DNA of 64,000 nt. Source: an uncultured Bacteroidota bacterium. GTDB taxonomy: Bacteria > Bacteroidota > Bacteroidia > Bacteroidales > P3. Of the stretch, positions 40,026-48,665 are shown piece by piece; the first letter of the stretch is position 1; the number at the start of each line of letters is the position of its first letter. Both the position numbers and the translations under genes were made by a program. Location of the stretch: positions 62,001-126,000 of the forward strand of contig CACXXO010000007.1 of assembly GCA_902771735.1 (NCBI GenBank), written 5' to 3'. Below the pieces are notes generated by a model. That model was given only the letters and a program-made list of their open reading frames with translations, did no database searches and was not told where the DNA came from.

Positions 40026-40113
40026 CTACCAACTCCCTATCATCTCCTACCGTGGTAGGAGTTGGGTAGGAGTTGGTAGGGAGTTGATAGGGGGATGATA
40101 CGGAGTTAGTACC
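40026..40113. repeat. 11-bp-unit palindromic intergenic repeat, copy B
   Basis: The core CCTACC-GT-GGTAGG (40046-40059) is followed by five 11-bp units (40054-40108: GGTAGGAGTTG twice, then GTAGGGAGTTG, ATAGGGGGATG, ATACGGAGTTA) and GTACC. The left arm has inverted units CTACCAACTCC and CTATCATCTCC. It is the most regular copy. Confidence 0.85.
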
Positions 40114-40255
40114 AAGAGTACCAGTTGTTTACATCGGCCACTAAGGTTCTTGTGGATTTATGTTAATTTATGTTAACAACTGAGGTGGTTGCAGAGCGAA
40201 AAGTAGCCGTTATGTGACCCTCTGACTGTTTCCGGAGACCCTAGGAACAAACGAC

Positions 40256-40882
40256 CTATTTCACAGCTGCCACACAGAGCCAGTGGTGCCGGTCGTCGAG
40301 GTGGACGCCGATGTCGCGGAAGCCTGCTGCAGAAAGATGGGTGCGAAGTTCTTCGGGGGTGTAGGTGTGCATGCCGTCAATCATCTTCTCCCACTTCTCG
40401 TTGTTGTCCGTAAGACCGTCGTCCTCGTTGACGATGACGAAGCTGCCACCATCCTTCAACGTGCGGTGCACGCCACGGAAGCACTCCTCGATATCGGGCC
40501 AAAAATAGACCGTCTCGAAGGCGGTGACGAGGTCAAACTCGCTGTCGGCATACGGCAGAGCATCGGCGCTGCCCTCTTGCACCATGCAACGGCCGTCGGC
40601 TATCGCGTTGGCGTTCACTTTCCGCGATTTGGATACAGAAACGGGCGAGTAGTCGATGCCCTGCACCCTACCCTTAGGTGCCAGTTTCATCAGACGTGCG
40701 AGGTTGGCGCCCCCGCCGCAGCCCACATCAAGGACATTGTCTTTCTCGCCCACACTGACAAACGAGAGGCCCCATTCCGCCATGCGGGCGTGGGAGCCGC
40801 CGTTCATACCGTTGACCATCATTCGTCCCAAAAAACCTTCCGGTTTACGGGCATTGCTGAATAATTTGCTTAAAAATGCCAT
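40256..40882 (-). CDS. Class I SAM-dependent methyltransferase
   Basis: The 208-residue protein shows the SAM-binding motif NVLDVGCGGGANLARL (about 49-64), GIDYSPVSVSKSR (motif II), and FDLVTAFETVYFWPDIEECF (motifs IV and V region). The substrate is unknown. Family members with FETVYFWPD are commonly UbiE-like. It stands alone on the minus strand. Confidence 0.88.
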   Translation of the reverse strand: MAFLSKLFSNARKPEGFLGRMMVNGMNGGSHARMAEWGLSFVSVGEKDNVLDVGCGGGANLARLMKLAPKGRVQGIDYSPVSVSKSRKVNANAIADGRCMVQEGSADALPYADSEFDLVTAFETVYFWPDIEECFRGVHRTLKDGGSFVIVNEDDGLTDNNEKWEKMIDGMHTYTPEELRTHLSAAGFRDIGVHLDDRHHWLCVAAVK

Positions 40883-40957
40883 AATTACTTGTTTTTTGGC
40901 TGCAAAATTACTACCATTACGTCATCCCCGCAATAACCATAAATGGGGATTTGTGTC

Positions 40958-41033
40958 ACCATACATTAATTGTATGGTGGGGAAAATCACCAAAAGTGGT
41001 GATTGCCCGTGCGGGGGATAAACTCTATTTTTG
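40958..41033 (+). promoter_or_regulatory. Promoter and inverted repeats before the iron-uptake operon
   Basis: TTG at 41003-41005 and TATTTTTG at 41026-41033, 20 bp apart, fit the Bacteroidetes promoter. Upstream lie two inverted repeats, CACCATACA/TGTATGGTG (40958-40980) and CACCA/TGGTG (40989-41002), the second close to the -33 position. They are candidate operators, perhaps metal-responsive, though they do not resemble a Fur box. Confidence 0.6.
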
Positions 41034-41057
41034 CAACAGAAAAAATTGATTTGTGAT

Positions 41058-42341
41058 ATGCGAATAACTGAAAGTATACTAACTCTTTGTGCAATATTGA
41101 CATTGGGGGCCACAGCCCCTGTTTGGGCGCAAAAGGACAGCACAGAGACCAAAAGCAGCCTGACTCTTGGCGGCTACGGCGAGGCGGTGTACAGCCGCCA
41201 TTTCTACAGCGACAATGTGTTCCGCTACTCGAAGGCAGAGAAATACAAAGACGCGCCGGGTTATGGCCGCGTGGACCTGCCTCATGCAGTCATCATGGTG
41301 GGATACGACTTCGGCCACGGTTGGAGCGTCGGCACAGAGATTGAGTTCGAGCACGGCGGAATTGAGGCAGCCGTGGAGAAAGAAACTGAGGAAACCGGCG
41401 AGTTCGAGCAGGAACTGGAACGCGGCGGCGAGGTGGCTCTGGAGCAGTTCTGGGTGCAGAAAAGTTTCAATAAACAGTTGAACGTACGGGCGGGCCATAT
41501 CGTGGTGCCCGTGGGTATGACCAACAACGGACACACGCCCAACCTGTTTTTCAGCGTCTACCGCCCCGAGGGCGAGAATACCATCATGCCCTGCACATGG
41601 CACGAGACCGGCATCTCTCTCTGGGGACGGGCAGGCCATTGGCGCTATGAGGCACAGCTGCTGCCGGGACTCAACAGCAATCTCTTCAACGACCAAGGGT
41701 GGATTCACAATGGCAGCGCCTCGCCCTATGAATTCCGTCCGGCCAACGCTTTGGCCTGCGCCGCACGCGTGGACTGGAGCGGAATCGACGGCCTTCGTCT
41801 GAGCCTCAGCGGATATCTTGGCGGCAGCAACAACAACGACATTGTAACCGACCCCAACGGCAAATACTACAAATATGATGCCATAGTGGCCATCGGTGCT
41901 TTCGACTTCGCCTTCAAGAACCGCTGGCTGACGGTGCGCGGCAACGTGGACTACGGCCACTTGGGCGATGCTGCAGCCATCTCGGCTCGCAACAAGAACC
42001 AGACCACCATGACTGGCAATCCCTATCCCCACACTCCGGTGGGCGAGGCGGCATGGGACGCTGCCATCGAGGCTGGCGTCAACACGCTGGCATGGAGCGA
42101 CACAAAGCAGAAATTGTATGTCTTTGGCCGCTACGACCAGTATGACAGTTATGTGCCTGCTATCGGCTTCGCAGACATTGGCTGGTGTGCCCGTAAAGTG
42201 GTGAGCGGCGGCGTGAACTGGTGCCCGATTGCCGAGATAACGGTGAAGGCCGAAGGAGGAGTGCGCCTGCTCGACAGTCAGTACAACAACGAACCCTTTT
42301 TCGCATTGGGCGTTACGTGGACAGGATTTTTCGTGAAATAA
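41058..42341 (+). CDS. Outer-membrane porin-like protein of iron-uptake operon
   Basis: The 427-residue protein has a signal peptide (ending PVWAQ) and a barrel-type sequence with TLGGYGEAVYSRHFY (about 34-48), ARVDWSGIDGLRLSLSGYLG and a C-terminal aromatic (TWTGFFVK). Conserved acidic stretches (EKETEETGEFEQELERG) probably form a loop. The short start was chosen because an upstream TTG lies in the promoter. It heads an operon with an imelysin, a di-haem oxidoreductase and CcsBA, pointing to metal uptake. Confidence 0.78.
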   Translation: MRITESILTLCAILTLGATAPVWAQKDSTETKSSLTLGGYGEAVYSRHFYSDNVFRYSKAEKYKDAPGYGRVDLPHAVIMVGYDFGHGWSVGTEIEFEHGGIEAAVEKETEETGEFEQELERGGEVALEQFWVQKSFNKQLNVRAGHIVVPVGMTNNGHTPNLFFSVYRPEGENTIMPCTWHETGISLWGRAGHWRYEAQLLPGLNSNLFNDQGWIHNGSASPYEFRPANALACAARVDWSGIDGLRLSLSGYLGGSNNNDIVTDPNGKYYKYDAIVAIGAFDFAFKNRWLTVRGNVDYGHLGDAAAISARNKNQTTMTGNPYPHTPVGEAAWDAAIEAGVNTLAWSDTKQKLYVFGRYDQYDSYVPAIGFADIGWCARKVVSGGVNWCPIAEITVKAEGGVRLLDSQYNNEPFFALGVTWTGFFVK

Positions 42342-42360
42342 ATATTAAAAACCAAGAATA

Positions 42361-43527
42361 ATGAAACAGATTTTCAAGACTTCCGCCATGATGATGGCGA
42401 TGGCTGCCATGACTATCGGAACATCCTCGTGCAGCAAAGACGAAAACAACAACAATGGCACACAGGAGGACGCTGCTTCCTTGGCCGTGGTGGAGCAATT
42501 TGTGGACCATACGGTGAACCCAACGTACACCACTTTGGCCGCCAAAGCCGAACAGTTGGCAAGCCAGCTGACGGCCCTCAAGTCCAACCCCACACAATCG
42601 GCTCTCAACGACGCTTGCGAGACCTTCCTCGCTGCCCGTGAGGCCTGGGAAAAGAGCGAAGCCTTCCTCTACGGTGCCGCCGGTGACTTTGGTATCGATC
42701 CACACATCGACTCCTGGCCCTTGGACGAAGATGCCTTCAACACCCTGATGGGAAGCTCCGACATGATTGCCGCACTCGAAGGAGAGGAAGGCGACGTGGT
42801 GGCTGGCGAGCGTTTAGGCAACGCCCTGCTGGGTTTCCACGGCATCGAGTACATCCTTTTCCGCGACGGCCATTCCCGCAATGTCGGCGACATCTCCGCT
42901 GACCAGTGGACCTATGTGGCCGCTGTAGCTGGAGACCTCCGCAATCGGTGCTACCAACTCGAAGTGGGTTGGATGGGCGATGCCGCTCCCGCCGCCCATA
43001 TCGAGAAACTCGACGACATCGAGTTGCAATACACCGTTTCAAGCACCGACCATAGCTACGGTGACAATATGAAGAACGCTGGAAATGCCGGCAGTACATT
43101 TGCCACACGAAAAGCCGCTCTCATGACCATGGTGCAAGGATGCATCGACATCGCCGACGAAGTGGGCACCAGCAAAATTGGCGCAGCACACACGGGTGAA
43201 GACCCCACCTACATTGAGAGTCCCTATAGCCAGAAGTCTATCATCGACTTCCACAACAATATCATCAGCATCCAGAACGTATACATGGGCGGAGTGGAAG
43301 GCCAGCGTGACGAGAACAAGTCGCTTCACACCTATGTGAAGAACATTGACGCAGCCCTCGACACCCGGGTTCAGGAGGCCATCGGAGAAGCTTTGTCCAA
43401 GATTGATGCCATGCCGGCACCTTTTGTCAACAATATTTCAGCAGCTGCCAATGGGGCAGCCATGGAAGCTTGTGCCACGTTGAGCGATATCCTGTCGGAA
43501 GTGGTGGAAAAGATTAGAAACGAATAA
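42361..43527 (+). CDS. Imelysin family iron-binding lipoprotein
   Basis: The 388-residue protein has a lipoprotein signal with the lipobox SSC near residue 24 and the imelysin motif GxHxxE in LLGFHGIEYILFRDG (about 157-171), plus FLAAREAWEKSEAFLYG (about 89-105). Imelysin-like proteins (IrpA, ICMP, EfeO-related) bind iron or haem at the cell surface or in the periplasm. The operon order with a porin and a di-haem oxidoreductase fits an iron-uptake function. Confidence 0.9.
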   Translation: MKQIFKTSAMMMAMAAMTIGTSSCSKDENNNNGTQEDAASLAVVEQFVDHTVNPTYTTLAAKAEQLASQLTALKSNPTQSALNDACETFLAAREAWEKSEAFLYGAAGDFGIDPHIDSWPLDEDAFNTLMGSSDMIAALEGEEGDVVAGERLGNALLGFHGIEYILFRDGHSRNVGDISADQWTYVAAVAGDLRNRCYQLEVGWMGDAAPAAHIEKLDDIELQYTVSSTDHSYGDNMKNAGNAGSTFATRKAALMTMVQGCIDIADEVGTSKIGAAHTGEDPTYIESPYSQKSIIDFHNNIISIQNVYMGGVEGQRDENKSLHTYVKNIDAALDTRVQEAIGEALSKIDAMPAPFVNNISAAANGAAMEACATLSDILSEVVEKIRNE

Positions 43528-43555
43528 TTGTAATGTATTAAAATTGTTAAGAGAA

Positions 43556-45136
43556 ATGAAAAAGACTGCATACTTAATGATGGCAGCGCTGGCTGTTGCA
43601 TTCGTCTCCTGCAATCGTGACGAGAACGAGCCTATGCCAGCGCCCGAAGGCATTGACGAAGAAATCTATTCCGGAGGTGTTCTTGGAACAACCTTCAACC
43701 AAAGTGCCTCAGCCTACGAAGATCCCACGCCGGCCACCGTGCAGGCAGGATTGGCCACAGCATTCAAATATGGCGAGATGTTCTTTGAACACACGGTGAC
43801 GCAGAACAATCCTCCGTTCAATGGATTAGGCCCCGTTTATGTTCGCTCGAGTTGTGAGAGCTGTCATCCCGGCTATGGCCACGGCCGACGCATGGACCGC
43901 TATGCCGCCGACGACTGGGGTAACGGGTACCTGCTGGTAGTGTATAACAAGACCAACGACGCCTATGAGAAGTCGGTGGCCGGAATGCCGCAAACAAAAG
44001 CAGTGGCGCCTTTCAAGGCACCCATTGACGAGAGTAAAATCAATATTGCCTGGATAAACTACACCGACGAATGGGGCAACCGTTTCGAGGACGGTGAGAG
44101 CTACGAACTCATCTACCCCGAGGTGACCATCCCGGAGGACGCCTTCTATGCTCCTCTCGACGCACCTTATAGCAACCTCGCCTTCCGTCTTGAGAGCACT
44201 ATCGGCATCTATGGTACCGGCCTCATCGACGCTATCGACGACGACTCGCTCAAAGCACAGTATCAGAAAGAATACTCTGACGGTTATATGCCAAACGGCA
44301 TCAATCCCGCTTTCTGGGCTGGCGGCGACTGGGCTCCCACGGCCTTCTACGGCAACACCAATCATCCCAAACGCTTCACCTATGCGCTGACACGCGGTCC
44401 CCTGCAGGACGCTCCCGGCAGCAATGCCATTTGGAATATCACCAACGTGACCCGTAGCAACAAACGCAGCCACTACCTCAGCCTCAATCCCGACATCTAT
44501 GCCCAAACTTCAGCCAACGACCCCGATGTTCAGGCTCAGTTCTACACCTACTTCCCCCAATGGAACAAGACCGGCGACCCGGCCACAGATATCTACAACT
44601 ACCTGCGTTGCGACACCCTGCCTGCCGAGATGAGCGATCAAGACTATGTCAACTTCATGGTGTGGCACCGTGGTCTGGCTGTCCCTGCCGCCCGCAACCT
44701 CGACGACCCCGACGTGCAGCATGGAAAGAAGCTCTTCAACGAGATGGGCTGTGCCTACTGTCACCGTCCCTCGTGGACCACGGGAGAGGACAATTTCACC
44801 GACCCCACGGGCTTCTTCTCAGATGCCGATTCACGCTTGCCGCGCTACCCGCATCAAAAAATTTGGCCCTATAGTGATTTTATCCAGCACAAACTCTGCA
44901 TGGTGAACGACATCCGTACCGGCTGGTGCCGTACCACCCCGCTATGGGGTCGTGGACTGGCCCCCCTCTGCTCGGGCCATGCCGACCGACTGCACGACTG
45001 CCGCGCACGCAATGTTATCGAAGCCATCATGTGGCACGGAGCCTCCCAAAGTGACGCCCGTCGCACAGTGGAGAATTTCCGGAAACTCTCCAAAGCCGAC
45101 CGTGATGCCGTGGTGAAGTTCATCAACGCCATCTAA
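43556..45136 (+). CDS. Di-haem oxidoreductase (DUF1111-type) lipoprotein
   Basis: The 526-residue protein has a lipoprotein signal (AFVSC) and two CxxCH haem sites: CESCHPGYGHGRR near residue 97 and CAYCHRPSW near residue 399. This is the DHOR/DUF1111 family, related to MauG-type and cytochrome c peroxidase domains, often found beside imelysin genes. It probably oxidises or reduces the metal or its ligand outside the inner membrane. It would need haem attachment, which the next gene can provide. The ATG at 43556 was preferred to an upstream TTG. Confidence 0.88.
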   Translation: MKKTAYLMMAALAVAFVSCNRDENEPMPAPEGIDEEIYSGGVLGTTFNQSASAYEDPTPATVQAGLATAFKYGEMFFEHTVTQNNPPFNGLGPVYVRSSCESCHPGYGHGRRMDRYAADDWGNGYLLVVYNKTNDAYEKSVAGMPQTKAVAPFKAPIDESKINIAWINYTDEWGNRFEDGESYELIYPEVTIPEDAFYAPLDAPYSNLAFRLESTIGIYGTGLIDAIDDDSLKAQYQKEYSDGYMPNGINPAFWAGGDWAPTAFYGNTNHPKRFTYALTRGPLQDAPGSNAIWNITNVTRSNKRSHYLSLNPDIYAQTSANDPDVQAQFYTYFPQWNKTGDPATDIYNYLRCDTLPAEMSDQDYVNFMVWHRGLAVPAARNLDDPDVQHGKKLFNEMGCAYCHRPSWTTGEDNFTDPTGFFSDADSRLPRYPHQKIWPYSDFIQHKLCMVNDIRTGWCRTTPLWGRGLAPLCSGHADRLHDCRARNVIEAIMWHGASQSDARRTVENFRKLSKADRDAVVKFINAI

Positions 45137-45145
45137 AAGTAGTTA

Positions 45146-47137
45146 ATGCGAATGAAGAAGGTAAGAATCTTTTTAATGGTGCTTGTGGCCGTCGTACTGG
45201 CCGCAGGCACCGTTTTTGAGCGCTATCATGGGGCGGAATGGGTAGGTGACCACTTCTACAGCTCGTGGTGGTTCGCTGTGCTGATGGCTTTGGTGGCCAT
45301 AGGAGCTATCGTCTCTATAGTACAGGAACAGATGTGGAAGCGGCCTGCCGCACTGCTTATCCATGCTGCCGTGCCCGTCATCCTGCTGGGTGGCGCCTTC
45401 ACAACCTGGACAGGAGAACACTACAGCATCACACTCGCTCCCGGAGAGACCAAGGAGGGCATCACACTCGAGCGCTTCGAGGTGGTCAATTACCCCGGCA
45501 CACATACACCGATGGACTTCGTCAGCCACGTCAGTTGTGAGGGAGAGCAGTATGACATCTCGATGAACCACATCCTCCGCCACAACGGACACCGTTACTA
45601 TCAGGAAGACTACGACGAAGAAGGTCGAACAACCCTCAGCGTCAGCCATGACCCCTGGGGCATCCCCATCACCTACACCGGCTACGCCTTGCTTCTCATC
45701 GGGTTGGGGTGGCTGATGATAAATGGAGTAAAAAACACTCCACTCCGTTCCTCTCGCACACTTTCTCTCCTTTTCCTCCTGCTGCTCCCCATTGCCGCTA
45801 ACGCGGCACCTCGCACATTGCCGAAACCGACAGCCAAAAAGATGGGCGAGATATACACCCTCTACAAAGGACGTATCTGTCCACTACAGACATTTGCCAA
45901 GGATTTCACCACAAAACTCACGGGAAAAGCCACTTACGAAGGATTGTCCCCTGAGCAGGTATTCAGCGGATTCCTTTTCTATTACAGCGAATGGGAACCT
46001 CTGCTTGACGAAGTGAGCCCCAAGCGTAAGAAAGAGAGCGAGAGCCTCGTCAATATGCTCCTCTCCGGCCACGGTCTGAAACTCTTCCCCATGGCCGACA
46101 GCACGGGCACCATCGGCTGGTATGCCCAGAACGACGACTTGCCGATGACTGCCTCTGAAGAGGAATATATCTTCATTCGCAAGCATCTCAGCTACTGCCA
46201 GGAGTTGGTTGTGAAAGGCGACTATGCGGCCTTGGACCAGGTCCTCGAAAAAATAAAACTCTTCCAAGAAAAACGTGCCGCTGATGTGCTGCCGTCGCCC
46301 GTCAGAGTCAAGGCCGAGCGTCTTTACAATGCGCTCACTACCGGCCGTTGGCTCGCGTTTCTCACCCTCTCACTCGGCCTGATTCTTTTCTCCATCTCAC
46401 TTTTCCGTGCCAGCCGTTCTCTCCCCCGAAGGGGCATCCTCAAGACAGGGTGGGTGATTTCCGCGTCCTATCTCTTCCTTCTTACTCTTTTCCTCATCCT
46501 GCTCTTCGTCCTTCGATGGATAGCCGGTGGGCACATCCCCATGGCGGGAGGCTTCGACAGCATGAACCTCATGTCCATCGTCATAGGTATCATCGGGATA
46601 GTCTTGATGCGACGCCATCAGATGGCGTTGCCGGTAGCGCTATTGACAATGGGATTTTGCCTATTGGTCGCCATGATGAGCGGCAGCAACCCACCTGTGA
46701 CCAATCTCATGCCGGTGCTCAGTTCGCCGTTGCTATGCCTCCATGTAGCAGTCATCATGATGTCGTACGCGCTGTTCTTTTTCCTGATGATGATTGGCGT
46801 AGCCGGATTGACAAGTGGAAAACGAAAAGTGGAAAATGAAAAGTTATTCAATTTAGGTAAACTCCTGCTCTATCCTGCTGTTTTCCTGCTGGCTCTCGGC
46901 ATCATCATCGGTGCACTATGGGCCAACATCTCGTGGGGCAACTATTGGACTTGGGATCCCAAGGAAGTTTGGGCACTCATCACCTTTATCGTCTACGTCT
47001 TCCCTTTGCATCCCTCTCTCTCCGTCAACCATAAGCCACGCGTTTTCTATCTTTATTGTACCTTGGCCTTCCTCAGCGTTATCATCACCTACTTTGGTGT
47101 CAACTTCCTCCTTGGCGGCCTCCACGCCTACAACTAA
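45146..47137 (+). CDS. Cytochrome c maturation protein CcsBA (ResB-CcsA fusion)
   Basis: The 663-residue membrane protein joins a ResB/Ccs1-like N-terminal part (about 1-200, with periplasmic domain) to a CcsA-like C-terminal part with the haem-handling motif WTWDPKEVWALITF (about 604-617). CcsBA exports haem and attaches it to CxxCH motifs. Lying 9 bp after the di-haem protein gene, it probably serves that protein. A short AT-rich tract (46811-46853, KRKVENEKLFN) may be a simple-sequence insertion. Confidence 0.9.
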   Translation: MRMKKVRIFLMVLVAVVLAAGTVFERYHGAEWVGDHFYSSWWFAVLMALVAIGAIVSIVQEQMWKRPAALLIHAAVPVILLGGAFTTWTGEHYSITLAPGETKEGITLERFEVVNYPGTHTPMDFVSHVSCEGEQYDISMNHILRHNGHRYYQEDYDEEGRTTLSVSHDPWGIPITYTGYALLLIGLGWLMINGVKNTPLRSSRTLSLLFLLLLPIAANAAPRTLPKPTAKKMGEIYTLYKGRICPLQTFAKDFTTKLTGKATYEGLSPEQVFSGFLFYYSEWEPLLDEVSPKRKKESESLVNMLLSGHGLKLFPMADSTGTIGWYAQNDDLPMTASEEEYIFIRKHLSYCQELVVKGDYAALDQVLEKIKLFQEKRAADVLPSPVRVKAERLYNALTTGRWLAFLTLSLGLILFSISLFRASRSLPRRGILKTGWVISASYLFLLTLFLILLFVLRWIAGGHIPMAGGFDSMNLMSIVIGIIGIVLMRRHQMALPVALLTMGFCLLVAMMSGSNPPVTNLMPVLSSPLLCLHVAVIMMSYALFFFLMMIGVAGLTSGKRKVENEKLFNLGKLLLYPAVFLLALGIIIGALWANISWGNYWTWDPKEVWALITFIVYVFPLHPSLSVNHKPRVFYLYCTLAFLSVIITYFGVNFLLGGLHAYN

Positions 47138-47197
47138 TCCTTCCCAGATAAACGGACCATTCCTGTAATGGTTTCCTAACGTTTTTTGTTCAGTTGC

Positions 47198-47239
47198 AGT
47201 AGTTTCGATGCTTGTTTGCAAACAAGCATCGAAACTACT
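47198..47239. repeat. 42-bp perfect palindrome
   Basis: AGTAGTTTCGATGCTTGTTTG is followed immediately by its exact reverse complement, centred between 47218 and 47219. It lies between the CcsBA stop and the pth promoter. It could form a 21-bp stem or cruciform. No T-run follows, so a standard terminator is unlikely on its own. Confidence 0.85.
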
Positions 47240-47285
47240 CTTATGCTTTCTTCCAATAAAAAAGTTATAATTATAAAAAAAGTTG

Positions 47286-47293
47286 TATCTTTG
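47286..47293 (+). promoter_or_regulatory. -7 box for pth
   Basis: TATCTTTG matches TAnnTTTG and lies 18 bp before the ATG at 47312. It shows that a longer upstream frame is not translated from this transcript. Confidence 0.72.
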
Positions 47294-47311
47294 CAGTTTA
47301 AAACTGATGTA

Positions 47312-47971
47312 ATGAGCCTCCTCAAAAGGATTATATCATATTGTAAAAGAAACGATTGTAAAGAAACAACCGAAGACGCTGTGAGCAAATATCTGATAGT
47401 GGGACTGGGCAATGTGGGTGCCGAATACGAAGGTACACGCCACAATGCGGGCTTCATGGTGGTCGATGCATTAGCCAAGGACGCCGAAGCACGCTGGACC
47501 CTGGAACGCCACGCCTACCGCACCGAGATTCGCCACAAAGGGCGCATCCTGGTTCTCATCAAACCCACCACCTATATGAACCTCAGCGGCAAGGCTGTGA
47601 AATATTGGCTACAGGCTGAGAAAATAGAACTGCAGAACCTGTTGGTAGTGGTTGACGATTTAGCCCTTGACCCAGGCATCATCCGCATCAAGAAGCAAGG
47701 TGGTGCCGGTGGACACAACGGCCTGAGCGACATCGAAGCTGCACTCGGAACGCCCAACTATAACCGTTTGCGAATGGGTGTGGGTGACCACTTCAGCCGC
47801 GGCCGCCAGGTGGACTATGTGTTGGGACGCATGGAGGGGGAAGACTTGGCACAGATGGAAGAGGCTGTGAAAGAGGCTGGCAATGTGGTACGTTGTTTCG
47901 TCACCCAAGGCATTGACCGCACCATGAACCTCTATAACAAGAAAGGCAACGCACACGTGGCAGAGAGCTAA
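47312..47971 (+). CDS. pth: Peptidyl-tRNA hydrolase
   Basis: The 219-residue protein recycles peptidyl-tRNAs. After about 27 extra residues it shows YLIVGLGNVGAEYEGTRHNAGF (split as YLIVGLGNVGAEYEG and TRHNAGFMVVDALA), LIKPTTYMNLSG and VVVDDLALDPGIIRIKKQGG (split as VVVDDLALDPG and IIRIKKQGGAGGHNGL). The catalytic histidine lies in TRHNAGF. The N-terminal extension is unusual in length, so translation may start further in, but no ATG lies closer. coaX follows 13 bp later. Confidence 0.95.
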   Translation: MSLLKRIISYCKRNDCKETTEDAVSKYLIVGLGNVGAEYEGTRHNAGFMVVDALAKDAEARWTLERHAYRTEIRHKGRILVLIKPTTYMNLSGKAVKYWLQAEKIELQNLLVVVDDLALDPGIIRIKKQGGAGGHNGLSDIEAALGTPNYNRLRMGVGDHFSRGRQVDYVLGRMEGEDLAQMEEAVKEAGNVVRCFVTQGIDRTMNLYNKKGNAHVAES

Positions 47972-47984
47972 AAGACAAGAACTG

Positions 47985-48665
47985 ATGAACCTTACGTTGG
48001 ACATAGGAAATACAGCAGTGAAATGGGGAACCTTCGAAGGGAGGGTGTTGACGGATTGCGGCTATGGAATGCCCGACAAACTCCTGAGAAAGGCCGACCA
48101 TACACTTGCCTGCACCAGCGGAAAATCTCCGGAAGGGTTTGATATCCAACGGCTGACTACTGAAATGCCGTTGCCCATCCAGCTAAATTACAAAACACCC
48201 CAAACCCTGGGAGCCGACCGTGTGGCCGACGCCTGTGGTGCTGTGAGTCTGCATCCCGGCGAACCCTGCCTCGTCATCGACGCCGGCACCTGCATTACTG
48301 TCGACTTCGTGGATGCCAAGGGCGTGTACCACGGCGGTGCCATCATGCCAGGTTTGAAAATGAGCCTTCAGGCATTAAATACTTTCACGGACAAACTGCC
48401 ATTGATAGAGATCGAGAGCGTGGAGAAAGCCCCTGTGCTGGGACGCACGACCGAAGAGAGCATCCTCGCCGGCACATTAGGAGCCACACTTCTGGCGCTG
48501 GCAGGCTATGTAACTCTCTACAAGGAAAAAGCCCCAGGACTGCGAGTGCTGCTTACCGGCGGAGACGCCGAGAGGCTGATGGCTTCGGGAGCCAACGGAT
48601 GGGAACATGTACCGCACCTGACATTGATTGGATTGAACGAGATATTGATATACAATGAGAAATAA
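47985..48665 (+). CDS. coaX: Type III pantothenate kinase
   Basis: The 226-residue protein has LTLDIGNTAVKWG (phosphate-binding loop, Asp6), TLGADRVADACGA (about 74-86) and VIDAGTCITVDFVD (about 97-110), the type III kinase motifs. It starts coenzyme A synthesis from pantothenate. Its last 11 bp overlap the next gene, a coupling often seen in Bacteroidetes for coaX and this outer-membrane protein. Confidence 0.96.
   Translation: MNLTLDIGNTAVKWGTFEGRVLTDCGYGMPDKLLRKADHTLACTSGKSPEGFDIQRLTTEMPLPIQLNYKTPQTLGADRVADACGAVSLHPGEPCLVIDAGTCITVDFVDAKGVYHGGAIMPGLKMSLQALNTFTDKLPLIEIESVEKAPVLGRTTEESILAGTLGATLLALAGYVTLYKEKAPGLRVLLTGGDAERLMASGANGWEHVPHLTLIGLNEILIYNEK

Noticed and set aside
40114-40255. Possible tRNA or small RNA gene after repeat copy B
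   Set aside because: No cloverleaf or terminator could be drawn; only AT-rich sequence with TTAATTTATGTTAA is visible.
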